From the NCBI RefSeq assembly GCF_000719555.1, contig NZ_JOGX01000002.1, positions 62,001-126,000 of the forward strand: 64,000 nt of DNA, read 5' to 3'. The DNA is from Streptomyces sp. NRRL F-5727 (GTDB taxonomy: Bacteria > Actinomycetota > Actinomycetes > Streptomycetales > Streptomycetaceae). The position numbers and the translations under genes are program-made. The stretch's first letter is position 1. Every line of letters starts with the position of its first letter. Positions 42,001 through 50,702 of this stretch are shown here, piece after piece. Below the pieces are notes generated by a model that saw only the letters and a program-made list of their open reading frames with translations, ran no database searches and was not told the origin of the DNA.

Positions 42001-42120
42001 GCGAAGAAGGCGCCGGCCGCGAAGAAGACGGCCGCGAAGAAGACGGCCACGGCGAAGACGGCCGCGGCGAAGAAGGCGGCGCCGGCCAAGAAGACGGCGA
42101 CCCGCACCCGCAAGGCGTGA
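39085..42120 (+). CDS. uvrA: Excinuclease ABC subunit A
   Basis: A 1011-residue ABC-type damage-recognition ATPase of nucleotide excision repair. Both Walker A motifs (GLSGSGKS, residues 32-39; GVSGSGKS in the second half), both ABC signatures ([24 protein letters not shown]) and both Walker B motifs ([25 protein letters not shown]) are intact. Zinc module 2 is complete (Cys745, 748, 768, 771). The first module reads C257-x2-D260 ... C281-x2-C284: the second ligand is Asp instead of Cys. Residues about 962-1011 are a Lys/Ala repeat tail (AAKK units), absent from E. coli UvrA. GTG 39085 is preferred to GTG 39073 because of AAGAAAGG spacing. Confidence 0.98.
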   Translation: MADRLIVRGAREHNLKNVSLDLPRDSLIVFTGLSGSGKSSLAFDTIFAEGQRRYVESLSSYARQFLGQMDKPDVDFIEGLSPAVSIDQKSTSRNPRSTVGTITEVYDYLRLLFARIGKPHCPECRRPISRQSPQAIVDKVLELPEGSRFQVLSPLVRERKGEFVDLFADLQTKGYSRARVDGQTIQLSEPPTLKKQEKHTIEVVVDRLTVKDSAKRRLTDSVETALGLSGGMVVLDFVDLPEDDPEREKMYSEHLYCPYDDLSFEELEPRSFSFNSPFGACPDCTGIGTRMEVDPELVVPDEEKSLDEGAIHPWSHGHTKEYFGRMIDGLSQALGFRTDIPYAGLPQRAKKALMYGHKTQIEVRYRNRYGRERAWTSPAFEGAVSFVKRRHSEAESDSSRERFEGYMREVPCPTCEGSRLKPIVLAVTVMDRSIAEVSAMSISDCAEFLGRLTLNARDKKIAERVLKEVNERLRFLVDVGLDYLSLNRAAGTLSGGEAQRIRLATQIGSGLVGVLYVLDEPSIGLHQRDNHRLIETLVRLRDMGNTLIVVEHDEDTIKVADWVVDIGPGAGEHGGKVVHSGTLKELLANEESMTGQYLSGRRAITTPDIRRPVDPGRLLTVHGARENNLRDIDVSFPLGVLTAVTGVSGSGKSTLVNDILYTHLARELNGAKTVPGRHTRVEGDDLVDKVVHVDQSPIGRTPRSNPATYTGVFDHVRRLFAETMEAKVRGYLPGRFSFNVKGGRCENCSGDGTIKIEMNFLPDVYVPCEVCHGARYNRETLEVHYKGKSIAEVLDMPIEEALDFFEAVPTIARHLRTLNEVGLGYVRLGQSAPTLSGGEAQRVKLASELQKRSTGRTVYVLDEPTTGLHFEDISKLIKVLSGLVDKGNSVIVIEHNLDVIKTADWIIDMGPEGGSGGGVVVAEGTPEEVASEPASHTGKFLREILGADRVSDAGVPAARGTAAKKATAKKAAAKKAPAAKKTAAKKTATAKTAAAKKAAPAKKTATRTRKA
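41968..42117 (+). repeat. Lys/Ala repeat region encoding the UvrA C-terminal tail
   Basis: About 50 codons of GCG/GCC and AAG in AAKK- and AAKKT-type units at the 3' end of uvrA. The tail resembles the DNA-binding tails of histone H1-like proteins. Confidence 0.75.
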
Positions 42121-42121
42121 C

Positions 42122-42160
42122 GCCGTGCCGTCCGGGGCCCGGAGCCCCGGACGGCACGGC
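42122..42160 (+). terminator. Strong hairpin terminator of uvrA
   Basis: A perfect 17-bp stem (42122-42138 with 42144-42160) and loop CCGGA, directly after the uvrA stop. Confidence 0.85.
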
Positions 42161-42301
42161 GCCCGTGTGGCCGCCGTCCGGCGTGCCCCGCCGGCGGGTG
42201 GGGCACGGGTTCCGGGGCCCGCGGGCCCGGCCGAAACCGGATCAAAGGGCGCGGGTATCGTCGGGGCTGACCACCGTCCCCCGCACCCGTGGAGCGCGAT
42301 C

Positions 42302-42739
42302 ATGTCCGGCCAGTCCACCCGCCGCACCGTCCTGAAGGGTGCCGCTCTCGCCGGTGCCGCCGGGCTGGGAGTCGCCGCCTGCTCCACCGACTCCAAGCTG
42401 GGGCACGCGCAGGTGCCGACGCCGACCGCGCCGGTCGCCCTCGGCTCGCCGGACGAGGTCCCGGTCGGCGGCGCCAAGCTCTACCGCGAGCAGCGGGTCC
42501 TGGTCAGCTGCCCGGCCAAGGGCGAGTACAAGGCGTTCAGCGCCCAGTGCACCCACGCCGGCTGCGTCCTCGACAAGATCGAGGACAACGAGGGCAACTG
42601 CCCCTGCCACGGCAGCCGCTTCGACGTCACCACCGGCAAGGCCCTCAAGGGCCCCGCCACCGTCCCGCTCCCCGCCGTCGAGGTCCGCGTCGAGGGCGGC
42701 AAGCTGATCGCCGGACCGAAGGCCGCGCCCTCCGCCTGA
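42302..42739 (+). CDS. Rieske [2Fe-2S] Tat-exported lipoprotein
   Basis: A 145-residue protein with a twin-arginine signal (STRRTVLKG, Arg7-Arg8) ending in a lipobox (GVAAC, Cys27), so it should be a membrane-anchored lipoprotein outside the cell. The Rieske ligands are Cys83 and His85 (CTHAGC) and Cys100 and His103 (CPCHGS), with Cys88 and Cys102 set for the usual disulfide. There are no transmembrane cytochrome partners nearby, so it is probably a stand-alone periplasmic-type electron carrier rather than QcrA. ATG at 42302 has GGAGCG upstream. It is convergent with the XRE-type regulator. Confidence 0.93.
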   Translation: MSGQSTRRTVLKGAALAGAAGLGVAACSTDSKLGHAQVPTPTAPVALGSPDEVPVGGAKLYREQRVLVSCPAKGEYKAFSAQCTHAGCVLDKIEDNEGNCPCHGSRFDVTTGKALKGPATVPLPAVEVRVEGGKLIAGPKAAPSA

Positions 42740-42749
42740 CCGCCGAGCC

Positions 42750-42768
42750 GAGCCGGTCCGTCCGGCTC
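42750..42768. terminator. Terminator between Rieske and regulator genes
   Basis: GAGCCGG (42750-42756) and CCGGCTC (42762-42768), a 7-bp stem with a 5-nt loop, lie at the convergent 3' ends; the right arm runs into the last codons of the regulator. Confidence 0.5.
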
Positions 42769-43696
42769 AGGCCCAGTCCCAGTCGATCCCGAGGATCCCG
42801 GGGCGTACGCCCTGCTCCACCAGGTGCACCGTGCGGTGCCGGCCGCCGAGCGTCAGCTCCGTACGGCCACCGCGCGGCGCGCCCGCCGACGCCTGGGCGA
42901 AGCGCCGGCACCGTACCGGCAGCGCCGCCTCGTCGAAGGCGACCTGGAGCACGTACTGCCCGCCCGCGAAGGTGAAGCCGCGCACGTACTCGCCGCTCGG
43001 GCCGGCCGTCCCGTCCTCGAAGCCGTACGAGAACAGATGGGTGTCGCCGGCCCGCAGCCGCGCGTCGAAGAGCAGCTCGGCGACGACCACCCCCGTCTCG
43101 GCGTGCCACCGCACCCGCCCCGTACGGCAGTTCTCCACCGCCCGCACCCGCACCCGCGCCGGATCGCAGCCCGGGTCGCCGTGGTGGATGGCGAGATAGC
43201 GGTCGACGCCGTCCCGGTGCGCGCGCACCACGTGCTGCGACTCGCGGCCCACCAGCTCCCGGCCCGGTCCGATCCGCACCCGCTCGTGGTGGCCCACCGT
43301 GTGCAGCCCGCCGTCCGCCGGCGACTCCAGCTCCGCGAAGAGCGCCTCCACCGCGCCCGACGCCTCCACCAGCGAGCGGTACGAGCGGGCGGCCGGCCGC
43401 TCCACCCCCTCCCGGCCCGCCGCGTCCTCCGCCAGCAGCCGCAGCAGCGAGTTCCCCGGCAGCTGGAGCACCTCCTCCAGGGCCCTGACCGCCTTCAGCG
43501 ACTCCGGCCGCTGGGGCCGCCGGGCGCCCTGCTGCCAGTAGCTCAGCGAGGTCACCCCGACCTTCACGCCCCGGTGGGCGAGATGGTGCTGGACCCGCTG
43601 GAGCGGCAGACCGCGCACGGCCAGCGCGGTGCGCAGCGCCAGATGGAAGGGGCCGGTGTGCAGCAGCTGCACCAGATCGGCCTCCGTGTGGCTCAC
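42767..43696 (-). CDS. XRE-like helix-turn-helix regulator
   Basis: A 309-residue protein with an N-terminal helix-turn-helix (LALRTALAVRGLPLQRVQHHLAHRGVKVGVTSLSYWQQGARRP, about residues 15-57) followed by PESLKAVRALEEVLQLPGNSLLRLL. The long C-terminal part (about 90-309) is beta-rich and has the pattern SQHVVRAHRDGVDRYLAIHHGDPG, which may be a ligand-binding domain. I do not recognise a named family beyond XRE-like. GTG at 43696 has GAGGAG eight bases upstream. It is divergent from the secreted protease gene; three GTTCAC boxes and a GTGAACGTTCAC palindrome lie between, so it is the candidate regulator of that locus and possibly itself. Confidence 0.8.
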   Translation of the reverse strand: MSHTEADLVQLLHTGPFHLALRTALAVRGLPLQRVQHHLAHRGVKVGVTSLSYWQQGARRPQRPESLKAVRALEEVLQLPGNSLLRLLAEDAAGREGVERPAARSYRSLVEASGAVEALFAELESPADGGLHTVGHHERVRIGPGRELVGRESQHVVRAHRDGVDRYLAIHHGDPGCDPARVRVRAVENCRTGRVRWHAETGVVVAELLFDARLRAGDTHLFSYGFEDGTAGPSGEYVRGFTFAGGQYVLQVAFDEAALPVRCRRFAQASAGAPRGGRTELTLGGRHRTVHLVEQGVRPGILGIDWDWA

Positions 43697-43708
43697 ACGG
43701 GCTCCTCG

Positions 43709-43807
43709 GTGAACGTTCACGCCCGGGGCACGGACCGCCGCGGCCCGGACGGCGGGCGGGCTGGTGGGCGGCGGGCCCGCGTTCACACGCGCGCCACACC
43801 GTTCACA
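43709..43807. promoter_or_regulatory. GTTCAC box cluster in the regulator/protease divergent region
   Basis: A 12-bp palindrome GTGAACGTTCAC (43709-43720) and two direct CGTTCACA copies (43780-43787 and 43800-43807) that are exactly 20 bases apart, about two helical turns. They are located between the divergent regulator and protease genes and look like a cooperative operator. Confidence 0.6.
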
Positions 43808-43942
43808 GCCCGATGTCACCCCGCATTGAAGCGTGTTGACCCGCTCCCGACAACGACCGATGCTCCAAGCGGTGTCCGGACGCCGCCCCCACCCCCCACG
43901 CACCCCCCACCCATCCCCACCCCCCGCACTGGGAGGAACCCC

Positions 43943-44566
43943 ATGAGGAACCCCATGCGCAGACGACTCCGGAACAGGAGGAGCGGACTCGTGGCGTTCG
44001 CCGCCGCCGCGCTCCTGCTCGTCCCCGCCGCGGCCTCGGCGTCCGCCGCGCCGGCCCCCGCACCCGCCGAGACCACCGCCGCCCTCGCCGCCAAGCGCCT
44101 CAACATCACCATGCAGGCCCAGCAGAAGACCAACTGGTGCTGGGCGGCCGCCGGAAACACCATCGCCACCTGGTACGGCCGCGGCTACAGCCAGAACCAG
44201 TTCTGCAACGCGGCCTTCCAGCGGCAGCAGGGCTACGACTGCCCCAACTGGCAGGCCACCCTCGGCAACGTGCAGACCGGCCTCTCCTGGGCGGGCATCA
44301 GCCCCGGCTCGTACGTCGACGGCTGGCTGCGCTACTCCACCGTCCAGACCGAGATCAACGCCGGCCGACCGGTCGAGACCCGCATCCAGTGGTCGAGCGG
44401 CGGCGGCCACATGCACGTGCTGTACGGCTACGACGACGCGAACAGCTGGGTGTACTGGGGAGACCCGTGGCCTTCCAGCGATCGCTACAACTGGGCCTCC
44501 CACGCGTGGTACGTGAACAACGCCTCCTTCTCCTGGACCCACTCCCTCTACCGGATCGGGGCGTGA
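43943..44566 (+). CDS. Secreted papain-like cysteine protease (AvrRpt2/C70-like)
   Basis: A 207-residue secreted enzyme: signal peptide with RRRLRNRRSG and an Ala/Val/Leu-rich core (residues 1-about 36). The catalytic Cys66 lies in QKTNWCWAAAGNTIATW, which closely follows the Q-x(n)-WCWAA pattern of AvrRpt2-type proteases. The active-site His is 156 or 158 (GGGHMHVLYGYDD) and the Asp is Asp174 (YWGDPWP). Other cysteines (FCNAAF, YDCPNW) may form a disulfide. ATG at 43943 follows GGGAGG; ATG 43955 is an alternative. Its stop overlaps the next gene's GTG (GTGA), so the two are coupled. Confidence 0.88.
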   Translation: MRNPMRRRLRNRRSGLVAFAAAALLLVPAAASASAAPAPAPAETTAALAAKRLNITMQAQQKTNWCWAAAGNTIATWYGRGYSQNQFCNAAFQRQQGYDCPNWQATLGNVQTGLSWAGISPGSYVDGWLRYSTVQTEINAGRPVETRIQWSSGGGHMHVLYGYDDANSWVYWGDPWPSSDRYNWASHAWYVNNASFSWTHSLYRIGA

Positions 44567-45444
44567 CCACCATGACCACCACGGCACTCGCCACCGGAGC
44601 CGCCGCCGCGCTCCTCGTCCTCGGCGCCGGCGTCCCCGCGGCCGCGGCCGCCCCGGGCGCCGAGCCCCTGCCGACCGCGCCGACCGCCGAACAGGCCGCC
44701 GCCGCGCCGGAGACCCTCGCCACCCTGGGCCGCTTCTTCGCCCGCGACGGGGAGCTCTCCCGGACCGCCGCGGCGCCCCGGATATCCGGCCCGTCGGTCC
44801 CGGTGCGGATCCTCTCCGCGGAGTTCGTCGCCGGCACGGCGGGCGCGCCGGTCGCCCGCGAGGAGTTCCGGGCCAGCCTCGCCGTCGCCGCCGACGGACA
44901 GAAGGCGTCCCTGTGGACCGTGCGGCGCCCCGGCGGCTGGCAGGTGGTGAACATCGCCACCGGCGACGACGAGATCCGGTACGCGCGCGTGGGGGAGCGG
45001 AGACTCCCCGGCGGCCTCGTCTTCCGCGAACCGCAGATCGACGCCTGGTACGTCCAGAAGGGCACGAAGGTGCTGCCGCTGGACGAGGACGCGGTGACCG
45101 CCGTCGGCCGGAACGGCACCACCCTCGCCGCCTACCGGGACCGGGTCACGCGCGCGTACGCCGACAAGCTCCCCGGCTCCGCGTACGCCCGCAAGGGCGC
45201 GGCGGGCGGCTACGCCCCCGAGGCGGCCGGTTCCGCGCCCGTGGCCGGGGCGCCCGGCGCCGGGACGGCCGTACGGCACGCCTCGGCGGCGGGCGGGCCC
45301 CGGCACCAGCCCGCCGCGGCCACCGCCGCCTCCACGATCGCCGCCCTCGGCGCCGTGACGGCCCTCGCCCTGACCGGCGCCGCCGCCCTCCGCCGCCGCA
45401 CCCGCGCCCGCCGCGCGGAGCCAGCCCTGACCGAACAGCCCTGA
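44563..45444 (+). CDS. Membrane-anchored secreted protein coupled to the cysteine protease
   Basis: A 293-residue protein with a signal peptide (Ala/Leu-rich, to about residue 30), a mid-region with SVPVRILSAEFVAG and VARVGERRLPGG-type strand patterns (about 75-185), an Ala/Gly-rich linker, and a C-terminal transmembrane helix (about 250-275, STIAALGAVTALALTGAAALRR) ending in a positively charged tail. No sortase motif. I recognise no family. The coupling to the protease (GTGA overlap) suggests substrate, inhibitor, anchor or receptor. The ATG at 44572 is an alternative start. Function unknown. Confidence 0.7.
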   Translation: MTTMTTTALATGAAAALLVLGAGVPAAAAAPGAEPLPTAPTAEQAAAAPETLATLGRFFARDGELSRTAAAPRISGPSVPVRILSAEFVAGTAGAPVAREEFRASLAVAADGQKASLWTVRRPGGWQVVNIATGDDEIRYARVGERRLPGGLVFREPQIDAWYVQKGTKVLPLDEDAVTAVGRNGTTLAAYRDRVTRAYADKLPGSAYARKGAAGGYAPEAAGSAPVAGAPGAGTAVRHASAAGGPRHQPAAATAASTIAALGAVTALALTGAAALRRRTRARRAEPALTEQP

Positions 45445-45460
45445 CCGAACAGTCCTGACC
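45425..45460 (+). repeat. 14-bp tandem duplication across the stop codon
   Basis: CCCTGACCGAACAG occurs at 45425-45438 and 45439-45452, with a partial third copy (TCCTGACC) to 45460. The stop TGA (45442-45444) lies in the second copy. A slippage event there would change the C-terminus. Confidence 0.6.
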
Positions 45461-45463
45461 ACC

Positions 45464-45496
45464 CGGCCCGGGACGCCCACGAGGCGCCCCGGGCCG
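45464..45496 (+). terminator. Hairpin terminator of the protease operon
   Basis: A 14-bp stem with one mismatch (45464-45477 with 45483-45496) and a 5-nt loop, 20 bases after the stop. Confidence 0.65.
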
Positions 45497-45550
45497 CTGC
45501 CCGCCACGGGCCGGGCGGCGCCTCCGGCGACCCCGTGCGCTCGCCCTCGG

Positions 45551-45572
45551 TGTCGGTCCCCGCCAGTAGGGT
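45551..45572 (+). promoter_or_regulatory. RecA-NDp/PafBC-like promoter of uvrC
   Basis: TGTCGGTC (45551-45558), eight bases, TAGGGT (45567-45572), seven bases, ATG. One mismatch to TGTCRGTG; the transcript should be nearly leaderless. Confidence 0.65.
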
Positions 45573-45579
45573 GGGAGCC

Positions 45580-47562
45580 ATGGCCGACCCCTCCAGCTAC
45601 CGCCCCAAGCCGGGTCAGATCCCGGACTCGCCGGGCGTCTACAAGTTCCGGGACGAGCACCGGCGGGTGATCTACGTCGGGAAGGCGAAGTCGCTGAAGC
45701 AGCGGCTGGCGAACTACTTCCAGCCGCTCGCGAGCCTGCACCCGCGGACCGCCACCATGGTGACCACGGCCGCCTCCGTGGAGTGGACGGTGGTCTCCAC
45801 CGAGGTCGAGGCGCTCCAGCTGGAGTACTCCTGGATCAAGGAGTACGACCCCCGGTTCAACGTGAAGTACCGGGACGACAAGAGCTACCCCTACCTCGCG
45901 GTCACCCTGAACGAGGAGTTCCCGCGCGTCCAGGTCATGCGCGGCCACAAGAAGAAGGGCGTGCGGTACTTCGGGCCGTACGCGCACGCGTGGGCGATCC
46001 GCGAGACCGTCGACCTGATGCTGCGGGTCTTCCCGGTGCGGACCTGCTCGGCCGGCGTGTTCCGGAACGCCGCCTCGGCCGGCCGGCCCTGCCTCCTCGG
46101 CTACATCGGCAAGTGCTCGGCGCCCTGCGTCGGCCGGGTCACGCCCGAGGAGCACCGCGAACTGGCCGACGAGTTCTGCGACTTCATGGCCGGCCGCACC
46201 GGCACGTACATCCGCCGCCTGGAGAAGCAGATGATGGCGGCGGCCGAGGAGATGGAGTACGAGAAGGCGGGCCGGCTCCGCGACGACATAGGCGCGCTGC
46301 GCCGGGCCATGGAGAAGAGCGCCGTCGTCCTCGCCGACGCCACCGACGCCGACCTCATCGCCCTCGCCGAGGACGAGCTGGAGGCCGCCGTCCAGATCTT
46401 CCACGTCCGCGGCGGACGCGTCCGCGGCCAGCGCGGCTGGGTCACCGACAAGGTCGAGGCCGTCGACACCGCCGGACTCGTCGAGCACGCCCTCCAGCAG
46501 CTCTACGGCGAGGAGAGCGGCGACGCCGTGCCCAAGGAGGTCCTGGTCCCGGCGCTGCCCGAGGACGCCGAGGCCGTCACCCAGTGGCTCTCCGGCCGCC
46601 GCGGGTCCCTCGTCTCCCTGCGGATCCCGCAGCGCGGCGACAAGAAGGACCTGATGGCCACCGTCGCCCGCAACGCCCAGCAGGCCCTCGTCCTCCACAA
46701 GACCAAGCGGGCCAGCGACCTCACCACCCGCTCCCGGGCCCTGGAGGAGATCGCCGAGGCCCTGGACCTGGAGTCGGCGCCGCTGCGCATCGAGTGCTTC
46801 GACATCTCCCACCTCCAGGGCGAGGACGTCGTCGCCTCCATGGTCGTCTTCGAGGACGGGCTGCCCCGCAAGAGCGAGTACCGCCGCTTCCAGATCAAGG
46901 GCTTCGAGGGCCAGGACGACGTCCGCTCCATGCACGAGGTGATCGGCCGCCGCTTCCGCCGCTACCTCGCCGAGAAGGAGAAGACGGGGGAGTGGGGCGA
47001 GGACGGCGAGGTCGCCGTGGACGAGGCCGGGGACGACGGCCGGCCCAAGCGCTTCGCCTACCCGCCGCAGCTCGTCGTCGTCGACGGCGGACAGCCGCAG
47101 GTCGCCGCCGCCCGCCGGGCCCTGGACGAGCTCGGCATCGACGACGTCGCCGTCTGCGGGCTCGCCAAGCGCCTGGAGGAGGTCTGGCTGCCCGGCGAGG
47201 ACGACCCGGTGGTGCTGCCCCGCTCCAGCGAGGGCCTCTACCTGCTCCAGCGGGTCCGTGACACGGCTCACGATTTCGCCATCCGCTACCAGCGGTCCAA
47301 GCGCACCAAACGGCTGCGCAGCAGCCCCCTCGACGCCGTCCCCGGTCTCGGCGACACGCGCAAGCAGGCCCTGATCAAGCATTTCGGCTCGGTGAAGCGG
47401 CTGAAGCAGGCGACAATCGAGCAGATCTGTGAGGTCCCCGGCTTCGGCCGGAAGACCGCGGAGGCGGTCGCCGTGGCCCTGGCCCAGGCGGCCCCCGCCG
47501 CACCCGCCGTCAACACGGCCACAGGAGAGATCATGGAAGACGACGGGGGCACCCCCGCATGA
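45580..47562 (+). CDS. uvrC: Excinuclease ABC subunit C
   Basis: A 660-residue endonuclease that makes both incisions of nucleotide excision repair. The N-terminal GIY-YIG-type nuclease is in [25 protein letters not shown]. The Cys-rich RTCSAGVF...[13 protein letters not shown] segment, the UVR motif ([30 protein letters not shown]), the RNase H-like C-terminal nuclease ([23 protein letters not shown]) and the two helix-hairpin-helix motifs ([30 protein letters not shown]) are all present. ATG at 45580 lies seven bases after TAGGGT, and GGGAG is the only ribosome-binding element. It heads the uvrC-rapZ-yvcK-whiA operon. Confidence 0.97.
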   Translation: MADPSSYRPKPGQIPDSPGVYKFRDEHRRVIYVGKAKSLKQRLANYFQPLASLHPRTATMVTTAASVEWTVVSTEVEALQLEYSWIKEYDPRFNVKYRDDKSYPYLAVTLNEEFPRVQVMRGHKKKGVRYFGPYAHAWAIRETVDLMLRVFPVRTCSAGVFRNAASAGRPCLLGYIGKCSAPCVGRVTPEEHRELADEFCDFMAGRTGTYIRRLEKQMMAAAEEMEYEKAGRLRDDIGALRRAMEKSAVVLADATDADLIALAEDELEAAVQIFHVRGGRVRGQRGWVTDKVEAVDTAGLVEHALQQLYGEESGDAVPKEVLVPALPEDAEAVTQWLSGRRGSLVSLRIPQRGDKKDLMATVARNAQQALVLHKTKRASDLTTRSRALEEIAEALDLESAPLRIECFDISHLQGEDVVASMVVFEDGLPRKSEYRRFQIKGFEGQDDVRSMHEVIGRRFRRYLAEKEKTGEWGEDGEVAVDEAGDDGRPKRFAYPPQLVVVDGGQPQVAAARRALDELGIDDVAVCGLAKRLEEVWLPGEDDPVVLPRSSEGLYLLQRVRDTAHDFAIRYQRSKRTKRLRSSPLDAVPGLGDTRKQALIKHFGSVKRLKQATIEQICEVPGFGRKTAEAVAVALAQAAPAAPAVNTATGEIMEDDGGTPA

Positions 47563-48539
47563 CCGGCCGCCACCCCGGCGACGGGCACCACACGCACGAC
47601 GGGCACCACCGAGAAGACGGAGCAGGACACGTGAGTACGGGCACGAAGGAGACCGCGGGCGACAACGGCGCCGAGGCGGCCATCCCCGAGCTGGTGATCA
47701 TCTCCGGCATGTCCGGAGCCGGCCGTTCCACCGCGGCGAAGTGTCTGGAGGACCTGGGCTGGTTCGTCGTCGACAACCTCCCGCCCGCGCTGATCCCCAC
47801 CATGGTGGAGCTCGGCGCCCGCTCCCAGGGCAACGTCGCCCGCATCGCGGTCGTCGTCGACGTCCGCGGCCGGCAGTTCTTCGACGCCCTGCGCGAGTCC
47901 CTCGCCGACCTGGAGTCCAAGCAGGTCACCCGCCGGATCGTCTTCCTGGAGTCCTCCGACGAGGCCCTGGTCCGCCGCTTCGAGTCGGTCCGCCGCCCCC
48001 ACCCGCTCCAGGGCGACGGCCGCATCGTCGACGGCATCGCCGCCGAGCGCGACCTGCTGCGCGAGCTGCGCGGCGACGCCGACCTGGTGATCGACACCTC
48101 CAGCCTCAACGTCCACGAGCTGCGCGCCAAGATGGACGCCCAGTTCGCCGGCGAGGAGGAGCCCGAGCTGCGGGCCACCGTCATGTCCTTCGGCTTCAAG
48201 TACGGCCTGCCGGTCGACGCCGACCTCGTCGTGGACATGCGCTTCCTGCCCAACCCGCACTGGGTCCCCGAGCTGCGCCCGTACACCGGCCTCAACGAGG
48301 AGGTGGCGAACTACGTCTACAACCAGCCCGGCGCCAAGGAGTTCCTGGACCGCTACACCGAGCTGCTCCAGCTGATCGCCGCCGGCTACCGCCGCGAGGG
48401 CAAGCGGTACGTCACCATCGCCGTCGGCTGCACCGGCGGCAAGCACCGCTCCGTCGCCACCGCGGAGAAGCTCGCCGCCCGCATCGCCGCCGAGGGCGTC
48501 GAGACGGTGGTCGTCCACCGCGACATGGGGCGCGAGTGA
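47559..48539 (+). CDS. rapZ: RNase adapter/nucleotide-binding protein RapZ (YvcJ)
   Basis: A 326-residue P-loop protein of the RapZ/YvcJ family (in E. coli, adapter for RNase E control of glmS regulation; in Gram-positives, role less defined). The P-loop is GMSGAGRST (residues 50-58), with Arg instead of Lys, a common variant in this family. [24 protein letters not shown] and [13 protein letters not shown] are the C-terminal signatures. ATG 47559 overlaps the uvrC stop by four bases. The first 24 residues are His/Asp/Gly-rich (seven His), and GTG at 47631 is an alternative start. It is followed by yvcK with a GTGA overlap. Confidence 0.93.
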   Translation: MTGRHPGDGHHTHDGHHREDGAGHVSTGTKETAGDNGAEAAIPELVIISGMSGAGRSTAAKCLEDLGWFVVDNLPPALIPTMVELGARSQGNVARIAVVVDVRGRQFFDALRESLADLESKQVTRRIVFLESSDEALVRRFESVRRPHPLQGDGRIVDGIAAERDLLRELRGDADLVIDTSSLNVHELRAKMDAQFAGEEEPELRATVMSFGFKYGLPVDADLVVDMRFLPNPHWVPELRPYTGLNEEVANYVYNQPGAKEFLDRYTELLQLIAAGYRREGKRYVTIAVGCTGGKHRSVATAEKLAARIAAEGVETVVVHRDMGRE

Positions 48540-49576
48540 AGCCGTACCGCCGGCGCTCCACCTCCAGCCTCTCGGTGAAGCGGACGCTCCGCAGGCGCGG
48601 CGCCCAGCCGAAGGTCGTCGCCCTCGGCGGCGGCATGGGCCTCTCCGCCTCCCTCGCCGCGCTGCGGCGGATCACCGGCGACCTGACGGCCGTCGTCACC
48701 GTCGCCGACGACGGGGGCTCCAGCGGCCGGCTCCGCGAGGAGCTGGGCGTGCTGCCCCCCGGCGACCTCCGCAAGGCGCTCGCCGCGCTCTGCGGCGACG
48801 ACGACTGGGGCCAGACCTGGGCCCGGGTCATCCAGCACCGCTTCCAGTCCAAGGGCGAGATGGGCGGCCACGCCGTCGGCAACCTGCTGATCGTCGCGCT
48901 CTGGGAACAGCTCGGCGGCGACCCCGTGCAGGCCCTCGACCTGGTCGGCCGGCTGCTCGGCGCCCAGGGCCGGGTGCTGCCCATGTCCGCCGTGCCGCTG
49001 GAGCTCCAGGCCCTGGTCAGGGGCCACGATCCGGCACGCCCGGACGACGTGGACACCGTACGCGGCCAGGCCACCGTGGCGCTCACCCCGGGCGAGGTGC
49101 AGTCCGTCCACCTGGTGCCGCACGACCCGCCGGCCGTGCCGGAGGCCGTCGCCGCGGTCCTCGACGCGGACTGGGTCGTCCTCGGCCCGGGCTCCTGGTT
49201 CTCCTCGGTGATCCCGCACCTCCTCGTGCCCGAACTGCTCGACGCGCTCGTCGAGACCAAGGCCCGCAAGGTGCTCTCGCTGAACCTCGCGCCCCAGCCC
49301 GGAGAAACAGAGGGCTTCTCCCCGCAGCGTCATTTGGAGGTTTTGGGACGACACGCCCCTAAACTCGCCCTGGACGTGGTGCTGGCCGACGAGGCCGCCG
49401 TGCCCGACGTGTCAGCCAGGGAACCCCTCGTCGACGCCGCCAAGCGGCTCGGCGCCGCGCTCGAGCTGGCGCCGGTGGCCCGCGCCGACGGCTCTCCGAA
49501 GCACGACCCGGAGCAGTTGGCCGCCGCGTACGACCGTATTTTTCGGATGCATGGAAGGATCGGCCCATGGCGATGA
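48536..49576 (+). CDS. yvcK: YvcK/CofD-like gluconeogenesis factor
   Basis: A 346-residue protein of the YvcK family, which binds UDP-sugars and links carbon status to cell-wall growth in Gram-positive bacteria. Signatures: [20 protein letters not shown] (nucleotide-binding), [24 protein letters not shown], and [20 protein letters not shown], then [22 protein letters not shown]. The first 25 residues are Arg/Lys/Ser-rich. GTG at 48536 overlaps the rapZ stop by four bases. The rapZ-yvcK-whiA order is conserved in Gram-positives. Confidence 0.94.
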   Translation: MKPYRRRSTSSLSVKRTLRRRGAQPKVVALGGGMGLSASLAALRRITGDLTAVVTVADDGGSSGRLREELGVLPPGDLRKALAALCGDDDWGQTWARVIQHRFQSKGEMGGHAVGNLLIVALWEQLGGDPVQALDLVGRLLGAQGRVLPMSAVPLELQALVRGHDPARPDDVDTVRGQATVALTPGEVQSVHLVPHDPPAVPEAVAAVLDADWVVLGPGSWFSSVIPHLLVPELLDALVETKARKVLSLNLAPQPGETEGFSPQRHLEVLGRHAPKLALDVVLADEAAVPDVSAREPLVDAAKRLGAALELAPVARADGSPKHDPEQLAAAYDRIFRMHGRIGPWR

Positions 49577-50556
49577 CGGCAGCGGTGAAGGACGAGATCT
49601 CCCGGCTTCCCGTCACCCGGACCTGCTGCAGGAAGTCGGAGGTCTCGTCGATCCTCCGGTTCGCGGGCGGCCTGCACCTGGTCAGCGGCCGGATCGTGAT
49701 CGAGGCGGAGCTCGACACGGCGATGGCGGCCCGGCGGCTGAAGCGGGACATCCTGGAGATCTTCGGGCACAGCTCGGAACTGATCGTGATGGCCCCCGGC
49801 GGGCTGCGGCGCGGCTCCCGCTTCGTGGTGCGCGTGGTGGCCGGCGGCGACCAGCTGGCCCGCCAGACGGGCCTGGTCGACGGCCGCGGCCGGCCCATCC
49901 GGGGCCTCCCCCCGCAGGTCGTCTCCGGGGCCACCTGTGACGCCGAGGCGGCCTGGCGCGGCGCCTTCCTCGCCCACGGCTCGCTCACCGAGCCGGGCCG
50001 CTCCTCCTCCCTGGAGGTGACCTGCCCCGGTCCGGAGGCCGCGCTCGCCCTGGTCGGCGCCGCCCGCCGGCTCTCCATCGCCGCCAAGGCCCGCGAGGTC
50101 CGCGGGGTGGACCGGGTCGTGGTCCGCGACGGCGACGCCATCGGCGCCCTGCTCACCCGGCTCGGCGCGCACGAGTCGGTGCTGGCCTGGGAGGAGCGGC
50201 GGATGCGCCGCGAGGTCCGCGCCACCGCCAACCGGCTGGCCAACTTCGACGACGCCAACCTGCGCCGCTCGGCCCGCGCCGCCGTCGCCGCCGGCGCCCG
50301 GGTGCAGCGCGCCCTGGAGATCCTGGCGGACGAGGTGCCCGAGCACCTCGCGGCGGCCGGCCGGCTGCGCATGGAGCACAAGCAGGCGTCCCTGGAGGAG
50401 CTGGGCGCCCTCGCCGACCCGCCGCTCACCAAGGACGCGGTGGCCGGCCGGATCCGCCGGCTGCTCGCCATGGCCGACAAGCGGGCGCAGGACCTGGGCA
50501 TCCCCGGCACCGAGTCGAACCTGACGGAGGAGCTGGACGAGAGCCTGGTCGGCTGA
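49567..50556 (+). CDS. whiA: Sporulation regulator WhiA
   Basis: A 329-residue DNA-binding protein required for sporulation septation in Streptomyces; with WhiB it activates and represses developmental genes. N-terminal LAGLIDADG-like domain (residues about 1-220: [43 protein letters not shown]), then a C-terminal helix-turn-helix (about 230-310; [48 protein letters not shown]). Homing endonuclease catalytic acidic residues are lost in this family. Start ATG at 49567 overlaps yvcK by ten bases; GGAAGG at 49554 supports it. Confidence 0.97.
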   Translation: MAMTAAVKDEISRLPVTRTCCRKSEVSSILRFAGGLHLVSGRIVIEAELDTAMAARRLKRDILEIFGHSSELIVMAPGGLRRGSRFVVRVVAGGDQLARQTGLVDGRGRPIRGLPPQVVSGATCDAEAAWRGAFLAHGSLTEPGRSSSLEVTCPGPEAALALVGAARRLSIAAKAREVRGVDRVVVRDGDAIGALLTRLGAHESVLAWEERRMRREVRATANRLANFDDANLRRSARAAVAAGARVQRALEILADEVPEHLAAAGRLRMEHKQASLEELGALADPPLTKDAVAGRIRRLLAMADKRAQDLGIPGTESNLTEELDESLVG

Positions 50557-50574
50557 GCCCGGCCCCGGGCCCCC

Positions 50575-50606
50575 ACGGCCCCCGCCCCACCCGGGGCGGG
50601 GGCCGT
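50575..50606 (+). terminator. Terminator of the uvrC-whiA operon
   Basis: A perfect 14-bp stem (50575-50588 with 50593-50606) and a 4-nt loop, 19 bases after the whiA stop. Confidence 0.8.
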
Positions 50607-50702
50607 TCCCGTACCGGTGGAATCTCGAACTCCGGTGCACCGGAAGGCATCTGAGGCCCCATCAGCATCCGGGTGTCACGGGCCCCTTGCCGCGAGGCGC
50701 CC

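Noticed and set aside
44548..47382. A 944-codon minus-strand frame opposite uvrC
   Set aside because: Antisense of uvrC with low-complexity product; no start signal or family match.
47559..47630. His-rich N-terminus of RapZ as a metal-binding extension
   Set aside because: The segment is low-complexity and a GTG start at 47631 would exclude it; there is no evidence that it is translated as a functional motif.
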